64,000 nucleotides of DNA, taken from NCBI GenBank assembly GCA_020436165.1, contig JAGQYI010000035.1, positions 92,458-156,457 on the forward strand. The letters run 5' to 3'. Every line of letters begins with the position of its first letter. Positions within the stretch are counted from its first letter, which is position 1. Under the pieces are notes generated by a model. It searched no databases. It saw nothing but the letters and a program-made list of their open reading frames with translations, and was not told the origin of the DNA. The translations under genes were made by a program, and so were the position numbers. This DNA is from Cyclobacteriaceae bacterium. Lineage in GTDB: Bacteria > Bacteroidota > Bacteroidia > Cytophagales > Cyclobacteriaceae. Below, in pieces: positions 17,653 through 27,402 of the stretch.

Positions 17653-18549
17653 TCAGGACGTAATAAGCTCAACAATTTCATCGAACTGAGTCGGTTCAAA
17701 CCAATGAATCGACTCATTTTTTTTGAACCAGGTTAACTGTCTTTTGGCATAACGCCTCGAATTACGTTTGAGTAAGCGAATCGCTTCCGACATGTCATAC
17801 TTTCCATCCAAATAGCCGAAAATTTCGGAATAGCCTACCGTTTGCAACGCATTGTGTTCTCTGAATGGCAACATTTGCCTTGCTTCTTCAAAAAGGCCAT
17901 TCTCAATCATTCGATCCATTCTTTTATTAATGCGCTCGTAAAGAACTTCTCTGGGTAATTCCAGACCAATAAAATGTAATGTAAAATCGCGCTCTGTAGC
18001 ACTTCCGGTTCTGAAAGAAGAAAACGGCTTACCTGTTCCTAAACATACCTCAAGCGCTCTAACAATTCTTTGCTGGTTATCCGGGTCAATGCTTTCAGCG
18101 TAAGCAGGATCAAGTTCTTTAAGCTCAAGGTACAATGCATTTAATCCATCTGTTTGAACCCGTGACTTCAATTTGGTTCTGACTTTATCATCAACTTTTG
18201 GTATATCACTAAATCCGTAGCAAAGGGCATCTATATATAAACCGGAGCCTCCGCTTACAATAGCCATTTCATCCTTTTCAAAAAGTTTATGTAAAACCTC
18301 GAGACCTTCTTTCTCAAAATGTCCTGCACTGAACTCTTCAGTAATACTTCTATCATCAACAAAATAATGCGTTATTCCATCCATCTCCTCTTTGGTGGGC
18401 TTGGCTGTTCCTATATTCAGCTCCTTAAATACCTGCCTTGAATCGGCATTAAGAACACTTACTCCAAAATTTTTCGCTAAGTCGACAGTAAGCTTGGTTT
18501 TTCCCACTGCAGTAGGCCCCACAATTACCAGTACTTTCTTTGAACACAT
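17653..18549 (-). CDS. miaA: tRNA dimethylallyltransferase
   Basis: MiaA transfers a dimethylallyl group from DMAPP to N6 of A37 in tRNAs reading UNN codons. The 298-residue protein has the P-loop GPTAVGKT at 11-18, the DSRQVFKELNIGTAKP segment, GGSGLYIDALCYG, and the C-terminal RRYAKRQLTWFKK, all family signatures. The start is ATG at 18549, and the gene is divergent from the hybrid histidine kinase with 98 bases between. Confidence 0.95.
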   Translation of the reverse strand: MCSKKVLVIVGPTAVGKTKLTVDLAKNFGVSVLNADSRQVFKELNIGTAKPTKEEMDGITHYFVDDRSITEEFSAGHFEKEGLEVLHKLFEKDEMAIVSGGSGLYIDALCYGFSDIPKVDDKVRTKLKSRVQTDGLNALYLELKELDPAYAESIDPDNQQRIVRALEVCLGTGKPFSSFRTGSATERDFTLHFIGLELPREVLYERINKRMDRMIENGLFEEARQMLPFREHNALQTVGYSEIFGYLDGKYDMSEAIRLLKRNSRRYAKRQLTWFKKNESIHWFEPTQFDEIVELITS

Positions 18550-18647
18550 TTAGGCATAGATTTCATTCAAAATTATCGCAATAAGTTACTAAATCACTAA
18601 TTTTAAGTTTGAAATAACCCTTAATTGTTGGCTTCATATAAACACTA

Positions 18648-21600
18648 GTGGAAAGAGAAGTATCTACACCGATTAGTTATACAAGCTTATTGGCTTTAAT
18701 GGTTAACCCGGATGGAGTAATTAATTTTGTGACCCAGCCAATGGCTCAAATCCTGGGATACAAGGTAGCAGAACTAATTGGACAAAATGTACTGAATTGC
18801 CTTATAGCTGACAAAGAAAAATCGAACGTATCTAAGCTCATTTTGGCTGAACAATCACAAATTATCAGTTTAAATACTTCATTGATAAGTAAACAAAATG
18901 AACCGATTGACCTCAGGCTTCAATTAATTTCACTAAAGAATAATTTACTTAATGAACACAAAACTGTTTTTGTAAGTGACAACATTATTTTCGGAAGTAT
19001 AATTAAGAAAGCGCTGGATAAAAGAAAAAACGAGCTTTTTGAACTCTTTGATTTAACGGAAGAACTTATCGTTATTCTGAATTCCAGAAAAGAAATTGTG
19101 TATACAAATCCTTCCTGGGATTCTAAACTTGGCCAGGGATGCAACAAAAAAGGCATTAGAAACTTTGAAAACTGCTTTGAGAAACAATCTGCACTATCAC
19201 TTTATAATTCACTAGAAAAACTTAATTCTCAAAATAGATTTACAAACATTGAACTTTCTATAAAGTCAAAATCAAATGGCAAAGTATATCATTTAAGAGG
19301 GTATGCCATTGCTGAAGAGAAAAACAGGCAGGAATATCTGTATCAATGCATTTTTAATGACATTACCGAAGATGTTCGGGCTGAAAAAGTTAAAAACCTC
19401 TATTACAATGTGTCAAGCCAAATTGTTGAAAATGCAGACCTTCCTGCCATTTATAAGAATATTCATAAAGAATTGATGGAGGCAATCGATTGCCCCAACT
19501 TGTACATAGCACTTTATAATCCTGGTGCTAACGAAAACACCATTCAGTTTCCATATTACATAGATGACGGTGGGATTGACCGAGGAGTTATTGAGCGCCC
19601 TTTATCCAACGGAATTACAGAATACGCAATAAAAAACGGGACTCCACTAAGTATTGACAGAGACGAGTTCCAAAGACTCGATTCAATTGGAAAAATTACC
19701 ATAATTGGGAAAATACCTGAGTACTGGATGGGAGTTCCTTTAACGATTTCGGGCAGAGTGATTGGGGTATTGGCCGTTCAATCTTATTCTCCGGAAATAA
19801 AATATACACAAAAAGACCTCGAACTTTTGGATTTTGCCTCTTCTCAAATTGCCCTTGCCATTGAAATGGCCAGAACCAGAGAAGAACTTCAAAGTCAAAC
19901 TGCAAGGCTCAACTCCATATTTGAAAGCAGCTCACTTTTGATTTGGTCGGTTAATAAAGACCTTGAAGTTACCTCTTTTAACAAAAACTATTTTGAAGCC
20001 AACTTTATCAATTATGATGCTGACTCAAATAAATCGAGGGGTAAATCCGATAAAACATACTCTCTTGACAGGTTTTGGCAGGATAAATACAAAAAGGCCT
20101 TTAAGGGAGAAAAACTGCAATTTGAAATCAAACTTAAAGATGAAAGCGGCAAGGATATATGGAAAGAAATCTACCTGAATCCGATTTATACAGGAATCAA
20201 TAAGATTGAAGAGGTTTCTGGTATAGCTCATGACGTTACACAAAAGAAGCGATCTGAGCTTGCCCTCCTAAAAAGTGAAGAAAAATTCAGAAACATTTTT
20301 GAATCCTTCCAGGATTTATACTTTCGGTGCAATCTCCACGGAAAATTATTAATGGTAAGCCCATCTGTGCTAGAGCTAACCGGATACCGATCTAAAGAAG
20401 TGATAGGTAAACACATTGATGATTATTACCTCTATAACCCACGTGTTAAACGAATAATAAAAGAACTAAGAACAAAGAAAAACCTTAAAAACGTTGAAGT
20501 TTCAATCGTAAAGCAAAATGGAGAGGTAAGACAATGTATATGTAACATACGAATGGTTCAAACCAACAAGAGCGAACCATTTGAAATAGAGGGCGTTGTG
20601 CGCGACATTACACAACTCAAACTAACAAATCAGCAACTGATAGAAGCAAATGAAACTACGGAGAACTCTTTAAGAATAAAAGAACAATTCCTGGCCAATA
20701 TGAGTCACGAGATCAGGACCCCAATGAATGGCATCATAGGAATGATTGATTTGCTGGAGCAATCGGTTTTAGACAAAAAGCAAAAAAACTATGTTGGTAC
20801 CCTGAAAAAATCCTCTTCCATATTGATGGAAATACTCAACGATATTCTTGATATCTCCAAAATAGAAGCAGGAAGAATGGAATTGAAACCCCACACATTC
20901 TTTCCTGTTCAGCTGGTAAATAAAATAAAGGCGCTCTTTAGCCCCATTGCCGCTACAAATCATATCAGCCTGAGTTATTATATCGATAAATCGGTGCCAG
21001 AGCAAATAATCGGTGATGAAACCCGCTTGATCCAGGTGCTCTCCAATTTGATATCCAATGCCTTGAAGTTTACAGAAAGCGGAGGTTCAATTGATATAAG
21101 CCTGGATCTGCTAAGAAAGATTGATAAAAAAATATACATCCGCGTAGAAGTTACCGACTCAGGTATTGGTATTTCGAGGGAGGATCAAAAAAGGCTTTTT
21201 AGTAGTTTCACACAATTAGATAATTCCACAACAAAACCCTACTCAGGCACGGGCCTTGGCCTGTCTATTTCCAAACAATTGGTAAATCTTATGGGAGGTA
21301 AAATCGGGGTATACTCTAACCTGGGTAAAGGAAGCACATTTTGGTTTACATTCGAAGCTTTAATTTCTGATAAAGAAACAGTTCTGGAGAACACAATCTC
21401 ATTGTTAAAAGAAACAGAAACCCCTGTACATTCACTGTCACAAAATGTTCTTGTGGTAGATGATAACCTTATTAACAGGGAGGTTGCCGGTGAAATACTC
21501 TCCCAGTCAGGATGCAATGTAAAGCTAGCCCAAAGTGGCCTTGAAGCTATCGAATTAGTGGAAGAAAATGATTTTGATATTGTTTTTATGGATATCCAAA

Positions 21601-22193
21601 TGCCTGAAATGGATGGAATACAAACAACCAGAAGAATAAAAAAACTAAATAAAAGACCGCTTCCAAAAATAATTGCAATGACTGCCTATGCCATGAAGGA
21701 AGACGAAGAAAAGTTTATTAAAAAGGGGTTAGACGATTACCTGGCTAAGCCAATAAGAGCCCAGGAGCTTATAGACAAAGTGGTAAAGTGGAGTGGAACA
21801 ATTATAGAGAAAAACGGTTCGGCAAATGGCAAAAAAGCAAATAATACACCAAAGGTTATTAATAAAGATGTTTTGGAGCAACTTGAAAAATATGGAGGAA
21901 AAGAGCTGATTGACAGTGTTTATGATGAGTTTGAAGTAGAAACGATGGAACAATTAGAAGCATGCAAAAAAGCTTTAACTAATAGCAATTGGATTGATAT
22001 TCAGAAACTTCTGCATACAATAAAAGGAACTTCAGGCACCTTGGGGATTGAGAAAATTTCAGAAAAAGCCAAACAGATTGAATTTAGGTTGAAGAAAAAT
22101 GACAACAAGGGAATTGAGAAAGATTTTTCAGAACTAATAGATAATTTTGTTGAATTTCAAGATAACTTTAGGGGCATAATTCGAAACAACTAA
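18648..22193 (+). CDS. multi-PAS/GAF hybrid histidine kinase with REC and Hpt domains
   Basis: The 1181-residue kinase starts at GTG. In order it has a PAS domain (about 10-110), a second PAS (127-245), GAF (255-410), two more PAS domains (415-535 and 545-660), HisKA with phospho-acceptor His687 in MSHEIRTPMNG, HATPase (about 790-905, with the GTGLGLSISKQLV box), a receiver domain with Asp982 (FMDIQMPEMDG) and an Hpt domain with His1123 (HTIKGTSGTLG). There is no transmembrane segment, so it senses cytoplasmic cues. It can run a complete internal phosphorelay His-Asp-His. A single-domain receiver gene begins two bases after its stop, making that protein the likely terminal acceptor. The inducing signal is unknown. 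Confidence 0.9.
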   Translation: MEREVSTPISYTSLLALMVNPDGVINFVTQPMAQILGYKVAELIGQNVLNCLIADKEKSNVSKLILAEQSQIISLNTSLISKQNEPIDLRLQLISLKNNLLNEHKTVFVSDNIIFGSIIKKALDKRKNELFELFDLTEELIVILNSRKEIVYTNPSWDSKLGQGCNKKGIRNFENCFEKQSALSLYNSLEKLNSQNRFTNIELSIKSKSNGKVYHLRGYAIAEEKNRQEYLYQCIFNDITEDVRAEKVKNLYYNVSSQIVENADLPAIYKNIHKELMEAIDCPNLYIALYNPGANENTIQFPYYIDDGGIDRGVIERPLSNGITEYAIKNGTPLSIDRDEFQRLDSIGKITIIGKIPEYWMGVPLTISGRVIGVLAVQSYSPEIKYTQKDLELLDFASSQIALAIEMARTREELQSQTARLNSIFESSSLLIWSVNKDLEVTSFNKNYFEANFINYDADSNKSRGKSDKTYSLDRFWQDKYKKAFKGEKLQFEIKLKDESGKDIWKEIYLNPIYTGINKIEEVSGIAHDVTQKKRSELALLKSEEKFRNIFESFQDLYFRCNLHGKLLMVSPSVLELTGYRSKEVIGKHIDDYYLYNPRVKRIIKELRTKKNLKNVEVSIVKQNGEVRQCICNIRMVQTNKSEPFEIEGVVRDITQLKLTNQQLIEANETTENSLRIKEQFLANMSHEIRTPMNGIIGMIDLLEQSVLDKKQKNYVGTLKKSSSILMEILNDILDISKIEAGRMELKPHTFFPVQLVNKIKALFSPIAATNHISLSYYIDKSVPEQIIGDETRLIQVLSNLISNALKFTESGGSIDISLDLLRKIDKKIYIRVEVTDSGIGISREDQKRLFSSFTQLDNSTTKPYSGTGLGLSISKQLVNLMGGKIGVYSNLGKGSTFWFTFEALISDKETVLENTISLLKETETPVHSLSQNVLVVDDNLINREVAGEILSQSGCNVKLAQSGLEAIELVEENDFDIVFMDIQMPEMDGIQTTRRIKKLNKRPLPKIIAMTAYAMKEDEEKFIKKGLDDYLAKPIRAQELIDKVVKWSGTIIEKNGSANGKKANNTPKVINKDVLEQLEKYGGKELIDSVYDEFEVETMEQLEACKKALTNSNWIDIQKLLHTIKGTSGTLGIEKISEKAKQIEFRLKKNDNKGIEKDFSELIDNFVEFQDNFRGIIRNN

Positions 22194-22195
22194 CT

Positions 22196-22567
22196 ATGGG
22201 TAAAAAAATACTGATAGCAGAAGATAGTTCAGTTATATTAAACCTAACAAAGAAAATTCTTGTACAACAGCATTTTGATATAACTACAGTAAAAAATGGC
22301 AAGGCTGTTTTAGATAAACTTGACAAAGAATCGTACGATTTAATTCTTATGGATATAAACATGCCTGTTCTTGATGGTATGGAAACAACCAAAAGAATTA
22401 GGGAAATGTCCGACAAAGTAAAATCCTCCATCCCAATATTTGCCATAACGGGAAATGCCGGTAACTATTCAGTTGATGAATTTAAGGCGGTGGGCATAAA
22501 CGAGTACCTTCAAAAACCGCTTGATTTCGACCGATTGGTTACAATGGTTAACCAATACACAAACTAA
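22196..22567 (+). CDS. single-domain response regulator (CheY-like)
   Basis: The 123-residue protein is a lone receiver domain: acidic pocket AEDSS near residues 9-12, phospho-acceptor Asp53 (LILMDINMPVLDG), a conserved Thr in FAITGN and a Lys in LQKPLDF. It has no output domain, so it acts by protein interaction or as a phosphorelay intermediate. It lies two bases downstream of the hybrid kinase and abuts the next gene with no gap, so the three are expected to be expressed together. Confidence 0.9.
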   Translation: MGKKILIAEDSSVILNLTKKILVQQHFDITTVKNGKAVLDKLDKESYDLILMDINMPVLDGMETTKRIREMSDKVKSSIPIFAITGNAGNYSVDEFKAVGINEYLQKPLDFDRLVTMVNQYTN

Positions 22568-22843
22568 ATGGCCGTCAAATATTCTAAACAATATTTGCAC
22601 AAGCTTGAGGATTTAATGGCGGAGACAGATTACATTCTTCGTTACGAAAAAGGAAACTTTCAGTCGGGGTATTGTATACTCAATAGCAAAAAGGTAGCTA
22701 TTGTGAATAAGTACTTTACCCATGAAGGCAAAATAAATGCACTGATCGATATTCTTAAATCCATTGAAATTGATAGAGAGAAATTGAGCCCCAAGAACAA
22801 AATCTTGTTCACAGAGCTTTCTCAAACAGATCTGAAAATTTGA
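22568..22843 (+). CDS. conserved hypothetical protein, 91 residues
   Basis: The sequence has no signal peptide or membrane segment. It appears to be alpha/beta, with an N-terminal helix (YSKQYLHKLEDLMAET), a beta hairpin (ILRYEKGNFQSGYCILNSKKVAIVNKYF) and a helical tail. The pattern is reminiscent of small proteins seen beside metallo-beta-lactamase-fold hydrolase genes in other Bacteroidota, but that is recollection and no function is known. The stop overlaps the TTG start of the hydrolase gene by four bases (TTGA), which implies translational coupling. Confidence 0.75.
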   Translation: MAVKYSKQYLHKLEDLMAETDYILRYEKGNFQSGYCILNSKKVAIVNKYFTHEGKINALIDILKSIEIDREKLSPKNKILFTELSQTDLKI

Positions 22844-23601
22844 CAATTACATTCTTGGGCACCGGCACCTCTCAGGGTATTCCAGTTATTGCATGCTCCT
22901 GCCCTGTTTGCCAATCAATGGACTACAAGGACAAGAGGTTGCGCACCTCGGTGCACATCGAATCGGAGGGCGTTCATTTAAACATAGATGTTGGTCCCGA
23001 TTTTAGACAGCAAATGCTAACAAATGGCATAAGTAAAATGGATGCCATTTTACTAACCCATGAGCATAAAGACCACACTGCCGGACTAGACGAAGTGCGT
23101 TCGTTCAATTTTGCCCAAGAAAAGGATATGCCAGTCTATGGTCGCAAAAAGGTGCTGGATCAAATAACCAATGAGTTTGCTTACATTTTCTCAGAAAAGA
23201 AATACCCAGGCACTCCACATGTAGAAAAGAAGGTTATCACCAATAAAAAATTTACGATTGAAGGAATTGAGATAACTCCAGTTGAGGTAATGCACTTTAA
23301 ATTACCGGTATTTGGTTTTAGGATTAAGGACTTTGCCTACATTACTGACGCCAATTTTATAAGTGAAACCGAAAAGCAAAAACTGAAAAAACTGAAAGTA
23401 TTGGTAGTTAATGCATTGCAGATTAAAAAACATATCTCACATTTTACGCTTTCAGAAGCCGTTGAGCTAATTCAAGAGCTAAAACCAGAAAAGGCATTCT
23501 TAACACATATAAGTCACAACCTGGGATTTGCCAGAGAAGTAGAGCTGTCTCTTCCCCAAAATGTGCATCTGGCCTATGACGGTCTTAAGTTGGTAGTATA
23601 A
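22840..23601 (+). CDS. MBL-fold metallo-hydrolase (PhnP/YycJ-like)
   Basis: The 253-residue protein has the metallo-beta-lactamase signature LLTHEHKDHTAG, giving His74, His76, Asp78 and His79, and a later conserved histidine in LTHISHNLG. The N-terminus reads FLGTGTSQGIPVIACSCPVC, with the Cys-x-Cys-x-x-Cys pattern found in PhnP-like phosphodiesterases that carry an extra zinc. It probably hydrolyses a phosphodiester or nucleotide substrate. The start is TTG, overlapping the upstream stop by four bases, and its stop overlaps the ATG of the NFACT gene by one base. Confidence 0.85.
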   Translation: MTITFLGTGTSQGIPVIACSCPVCQSMDYKDKRLRTSVHIESEGVHLNIDVGPDFRQQMLTNGISKMDAILLTHEHKDHTAGLDEVRSFNFAQEKDMPVYGRKKVLDQITNEFAYIFSEKKYPGTPHVEKKVITNKKFTIEGIEITPVEVMHFKLPVFGFRIKDFAYITDANFISETEKQKLKKLKVLVVNALQIKKHISHFTLSEAVELIQELKPEKAFLTHISHNLGFAREVELSLPQNVHLAYDGLKLVV

Positions 23602-25148
23602 TGCACAACAACTACTATTTCTTACGACAATTGGTGCCTCAATTGGAAGCCCAGCTTAAAGGCTCTGTTTTGGCTGAATGTTTCAGCCAAAACAAGGACG
23701 AACTGATCTTAAGCTTTCGCAAACCGGATGCCTCAGAGTTTTTTATCAAAGCATATCTCAAAAGTCATTTTTCATGCCTTTCTTTTCCTACTGATTTCAA
23801 AAGGGCTAAAAAAAACTCTGCTTCCATATTCGATCCAATTATTGGGCAGCAGGTTTCTCATTTGCATCTTTTCAAAAACGAAAGGTCCTTTACTATTCAC
23901 TTTAAAAGTACATTTTCAATTCTTTTCAAATTGCATGGAAACAGATCGAATATAATTCTGTTGGAACAAAGCAGTCCTGTTGATCTTTTTAAAAACAGTC
24001 TTAGAAAAGATTTGACAATAGACATCAAAATACTAGAAAGGCCACTTGATATATCCTTTGAGAACTTGCTGGCAAACGATTGGAACATTCGAAAAGTGTG
24101 GCCGACACTGGACAAAAGCTCAGGCGATCTCCTCCTCAATTCTTTACCAGGGCAACCGGCAGATCAACAGGAGAACATATTTAATACCTACAAAAATAAG
24201 GTAGAGTCACCCGGCAAATATTTCGTTCTAAAGACCGAAAAAGGATTTGAATTAAGCCTGTTAAACCCTGGTGGAGTTGACTTTGAAGAATACCCGGATC
24301 CTATTGAAGCAATTAATACGTTCTTTCATCAGCAAGTTAGCTTTCAGACCATAGCTGGCTTGCGGGAAAAAGCTATAGCTAATTTGAACGCACAACTTGT
24401 TAAGGCAGGTAATTATGTAATCAAATCGAAACAAAAACTTGAGCAGCTTTTAACAGGGGCCTCCAATAAGCAAATAGCCGATGTACTTATGGCAAACATT
24501 TATGCTATTGAAAAGGGAAGTAAAGAAGCCAAACTTCATAACTTTTATACAGATCAACCTATACTCATAAAGTTAAACCCACTTTTGAGCGTTCAAAAAA
24601 ATGCCGAAAGATATTACAGAAAGGCAAAGAACGAAGCAAAGGAAATTGCAATCCTGGAAGGTAATATTAAATCCAAAGAACAGCTTATTGAAAAGCTTCG
24701 TATGGATTTGGAAAGTTTGGAATGGCTGGAAGATATAAAGGAGTTAAAAAAGTGGCTGGCTACAGAAGTTTCAACAAAAATAGATGCGCCATTACCGTAC
24801 AAAGAATTTGTTATTGACGGATACCGGATTTTGGTCGGAAAGAATGCAAAACAAAATGACGAGTTAACTTTGAAAATTGCCAAGAAAGAAGACTTATGGC
24901 TTCACGCAAAGGACGTATCAGGCTCACATGTGGTTGTAAGACAAATACCGGGAACTCCCTATCCAAAGTACATAATAGAAAAGGCCGCCCGGTTGGCAGC
25001 CTATTATTCTAAACGCAAAACCGACTCGCTTTGCCCTGTTATGTATACCCCTAAAAAATATGTTCGTAAAGTAAAAGGTGCCCCTGCAGGAGCTGTTTTA
25101 GTTGAAAAAGAAAAGGTTCTTTTGGTTGAACCCTCTCCTAATCCCTAA
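23601..25148 (+). CDS. NFACT-family protein, RqcH-like ribosome quality control factor
   Basis: A 515-residue member of the NFACT family (RqcH/Tae2/NEMF). The N-terminal NFACT-N region spans about 1-230, a helical and coiled-coil region about 245-395, and the C-terminal NFACT-R (DUF814) domain about 410-510, with LWLHAKDVSGSHVVV and the CPVMYTPKKYVRKVKGAPAG end typical of that domain. RqcH binds obstructed 50S subunits and directs C-terminal alanine tailing of stalled peptides. The coupled start (ATG at the last base of the preceding stop) places it in the same operon as the MBL hydrolase. Family membership is firm; activity is inferred. Confidence 0.85.
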   Translation: MHNNYYFLRQLVPQLEAQLKGSVLAECFSQNKDELILSFRKPDASEFFIKAYLKSHFSCLSFPTDFKRAKKNSASIFDPIIGQQVSHLHLFKNERSFTIHFKSTFSILFKLHGNRSNIILLEQSSPVDLFKNSLRKDLTIDIKILERPLDISFENLLANDWNIRKVWPTLDKSSGDLLLNSLPGQPADQQENIFNTYKNKVESPGKYFVLKTEKGFELSLLNPGGVDFEEYPDPIEAINTFFHQQVSFQTIAGLREKAIANLNAQLVKAGNYVIKSKQKLEQLLTGASNKQIADVLMANIYAIEKGSKEAKLHNFYTDQPILIKLNPLLSVQKNAERYYRKAKNEAKEIAILEGNIKSKEQLIEKLRMDLESLEWLEDIKELKKWLATEVSTKIDAPLPYKEFVIDGYRILVGKNAKQNDELTLKIAKKEDLWLHAKDVSGSHVVVRQIPGTPYPKYIIEKAARLAAYYSKRKTDSLCPVMYTPKKYVRKVKGAPAGAVLVEKEKVLLVEPSPNP

Positions 25149-26579
25149 TTACTCCGTAATTTTCAATTTCATCATGTTGGTGCGATACTTCTTCGCAATT
25201 GGCATACTGGCCATAGTTATGTAGGCATCTCCTTTCTTTAGATAACCATCCTTCTTAAGTATTTTCTCCACCTCAGCCATAGTTCCATCTGTGGTATCGT
25301 TTGATTCGAAATAATAGCCACGCACACCCCAAATCAGATTCATAATTGTTAAAAGCTTCTTGTTACCAGTAAAAATAAAAATATTGGCTTTGGGCCTGTT
25401 GGCAGAGAGCCTCCATGCAGTAAATCCCGACCATGTCATACCTGCAATAACCTCTGCCTGGGTTTCAAAACTCAATCGCACAGAGCTCTGTATCAAACTA
25501 GAAGGATAGTAATCGGGCGACTCCGGATTAGGTTCTGAATATTTAAAGTAAATGCTGCTATAATTAGCTTCAACAGATTTAATTATGCGGGTCATACTTT
25601 TAACTGCCAATACAGGAAATTTACCTGCTGCAGTTTCTGCCGAAAGCATAACAGTATCAGCCCCATCTATCACTGAATTGGCAACATCATTGGTTTCTGC
25701 GCGGGTTGGGCGCGCATTCTCAATCATACTTTCGAGCATTTGAGTCGCTACAATTACTGGTTTTGCTGCTGCATTACATTTTTTAATAATCCTCTTTTGA
25801 ATTATCGGAACATCCTCCATTTCTATCTCCACTCCAAGGTCTCCCCTTGCCACCATTACTGCATCAGTGGCATCAATTATGGCATCAATTTTTTTAACTG
25901 CCTCCGGTTTTTCTATTTTGGCAACAACGCGAATATCCTTTCCGGCAGCTTCAATTCGAATTTTTAGATCGATAATATCAAGTGCATCTCGTACAAAGGA
26001 AAGAGCGATCCAGTCTACATCGTTTTCAATCCCAAAATTCAAATCCTCCAAATCCTTTTCGGTAAGTGACGGTGCTGAAACATTACTTGATGGCAGATTA
26101 ATACCTTTTTTCGATAACAATGGACCGCCATGAACAACCTTAGTTGTTACATCTGACCCTTTAACAGATTCTACCTTAAGCTCAATCTTGCCATCATCAA
26201 TCAAAATTGTCTCGCCCGGCTTAACATCTGCAGTTAACCCCTGGTAAGTTGTACTAACTTTTTTTGAATTTCCTAAAACCTTGTTAGTTGATATTACTAG
26301 TTTATCACCTTCTTTTACTTCACAACCCTCCTCAACCATATTAAGGCGGATTTTGGGTCCCTGGAGGTCCTGAAGAATAGAGACAAATGTTCCCATTTCC
26401 TTATTCAACTCACGAATAATGGCAATAACTTTCGCATGGTCATCATGCGAGCCATGAGAAAAATTTAACCGGAATACATCTACACCGGCTATTATAAGTT
26501 CTTTAAGTGTTTCTTTCGAATTTGAAGCAGGGCCAACAGTTGCAATAACCTTGGTCTTATTGAAAATGATTTTTTCCAT
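25149..26579 (-). CDS. pyk: pyruvate kinase
   Basis: Pyruvate kinase makes pyruvate and ATP from phosphoenolpyruvate and ADP. The 476-residue protein shows TKVIATVGPAS at the N-terminus, LRLNFSHG-like substrate residues (FRLNFSHGSHDDH), the VVAKIEKPEAV motif with the catalytic lysine, and VMVARGDLGVEIEMEDVP, which holds the metal-binding acidic residues. The length and C-terminal domain are normal. It lies three bases after the IPExxxVDY gene and abuts the convergent NFACT gene with no spacer. Confidence 0.95.
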   Translation of the reverse strand: MEKIIFNKTKVIATVGPASNSKETLKELIIAGVDVFRLNFSHGSHDDHAKVIAIIRELNKEMGTFVSILQDLQGPKIRLNMVEEGCEVKEGDKLVISTNKVLGNSKKVSTTYQGLTADVKPGETILIDDGKIELKVESVKGSDVTTKVVHGGPLLSKKGINLPSSNVSAPSLTEKDLEDLNFGIENDVDWIALSFVRDALDIIDLKIRIEAAGKDIRVVAKIEKPEAVKKIDAIIDATDAVMVARGDLGVEIEMEDVPIIQKRIIKKCNAAAKPVIVATQMLESMIENARPTRAETNDVANSVIDGADTVMLSAETAAGKFPVLAVKSMTRIIKSVEANYSSIYFKYSEPNPESPDYYPSSLIQSSVRLSFETQAEVIAGMTWSGFTAWRLSANRPKANIFIFTGNKKLLTIMNLIWGVRGYYFESNDTTDGTMAEVEKILKKDGYLKKGDAYITMASMPIAKKYRTNMMKLKITE

Positions 26580-26582
26580 TAG

Positions 26583-27005
26583 TTAGAATATAAAATTATC
26601 CTTCGATTTAAGTTTGTTTATATCAATCAGCTGAACAAAGGAAATACCTTCAACTTCCTTAAGCCGGCTCACAGTCTCCTTTACACTACCAAAAAACTCT
26701 TCTCCGGTTATCAGCATGAAATAATCAATTTGCGGAAGTTCGGGGACCAAGTAAGTAGCCTTTGCTTTGTCCATTCCTTTATTCTTAATCAAATTGATCT
26801 GCATAAAATCAGTTTGATAACAATAATTACTGACCACAATTCTAGAATTATTGGCCATGCTGATTACAAGATCCTCATCCATAATCAGTTCTATCTTAAA
26901 TACTTGGTTAATCTTCCAGGCGAGCTTGTAGTCCTTAAGAGAAGAAACCACCCCTATTACAGCAGCTTCAACTCCTATTTCTACATCTAGTTTCTTCTTG
27001 CTCAT
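26583..27005 (-). CDS. IPExxxVDY-family protein
   Basis: The 140-residue protein contains VPELPQIDYF, a variant of the IPExxxVDY motif that names a Bacteroidota-restricted family of unknown function. It appears soluble, with alternating strands and helices (LAWKINQVFKIELIMDEDLVI, and FVQLIDINKLKSKDNFIF at the end). The family is commonly seen next to pyruvate kinase and the acpP-fabF genes, exactly as here, so the context supports the call. No catalytic residues are evident. It is cotranscribed with pyk and divergent from acpP. Confidence 0.85.
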   Translation of the reverse strand: MSKKKLDVEIGVEAAVIGVVSSLKDYKLAWKINQVFKIELIMDEDLVISMANNSRIVVSNYCYQTDFMQINLIKNKGMDKAKATYLVPELPQIDYFMLITGEEFFGSVKETVSRLKEVEGISFVQLIDINKLKSKDNFIF

Positions 27006-27160
27006 GCAATGCGCAAAGATATGTTTATACCAGTAGAAAATACCAAAGATTTGGGGACTAAATACCAGAGAGTGAAATCACAAATCCCAATTTATTTGTT
27101 TGAGATTATAGGTTAATGTTATTTCTTTGCATCGAATTTTCACCAAACAAATAGAAGAAA

Positions 27161-27397
27161 ATGTCTGAAATTGCACAAAAAGTAAAAAGCATCATTATTG
27201 ACAAGCTTGGAGTTGAGGAATCAGAAGTAACTAATGAAGCTAGCTTCACTAACGACTTGGGTGCTGACTCACTTGACACAGTTGAACTTATCATGGAATT
27301 CGAAAAAGAATTCAACATCTCTATTCCAGATGATCAGGCAGAGAATATTGGCACTGTAGGCCAAGCTATTTCTTATCTTGAGGAAAACGTAAAATAA
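27161..27397 (+). CDS. acpP: acyl carrier protein
   Basis: The 78-residue acidic helical protein is a standard ACP. Ser37 in [10 protein letters not shown] is the site of 4'-phosphopantetheine attachment by AcpS. It carries growing acyl chains for fatty-acid, lipid A and phospholipid synthesis. The gene directly precedes fabF (five bases), the usual arrangement, and the lpx genes at 42.8-46.1 kb draw acyl groups from it. Confidence 0.97.
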   Translation: MSEIAQKVKSIIIDKLGVEESEVTNEASFTNDLGADSLDTVELIMEFEKEFNISIPDDQAENIGTVGQAISYLEENVK

Positions 27398-27402
27398 GAC
27401 TT

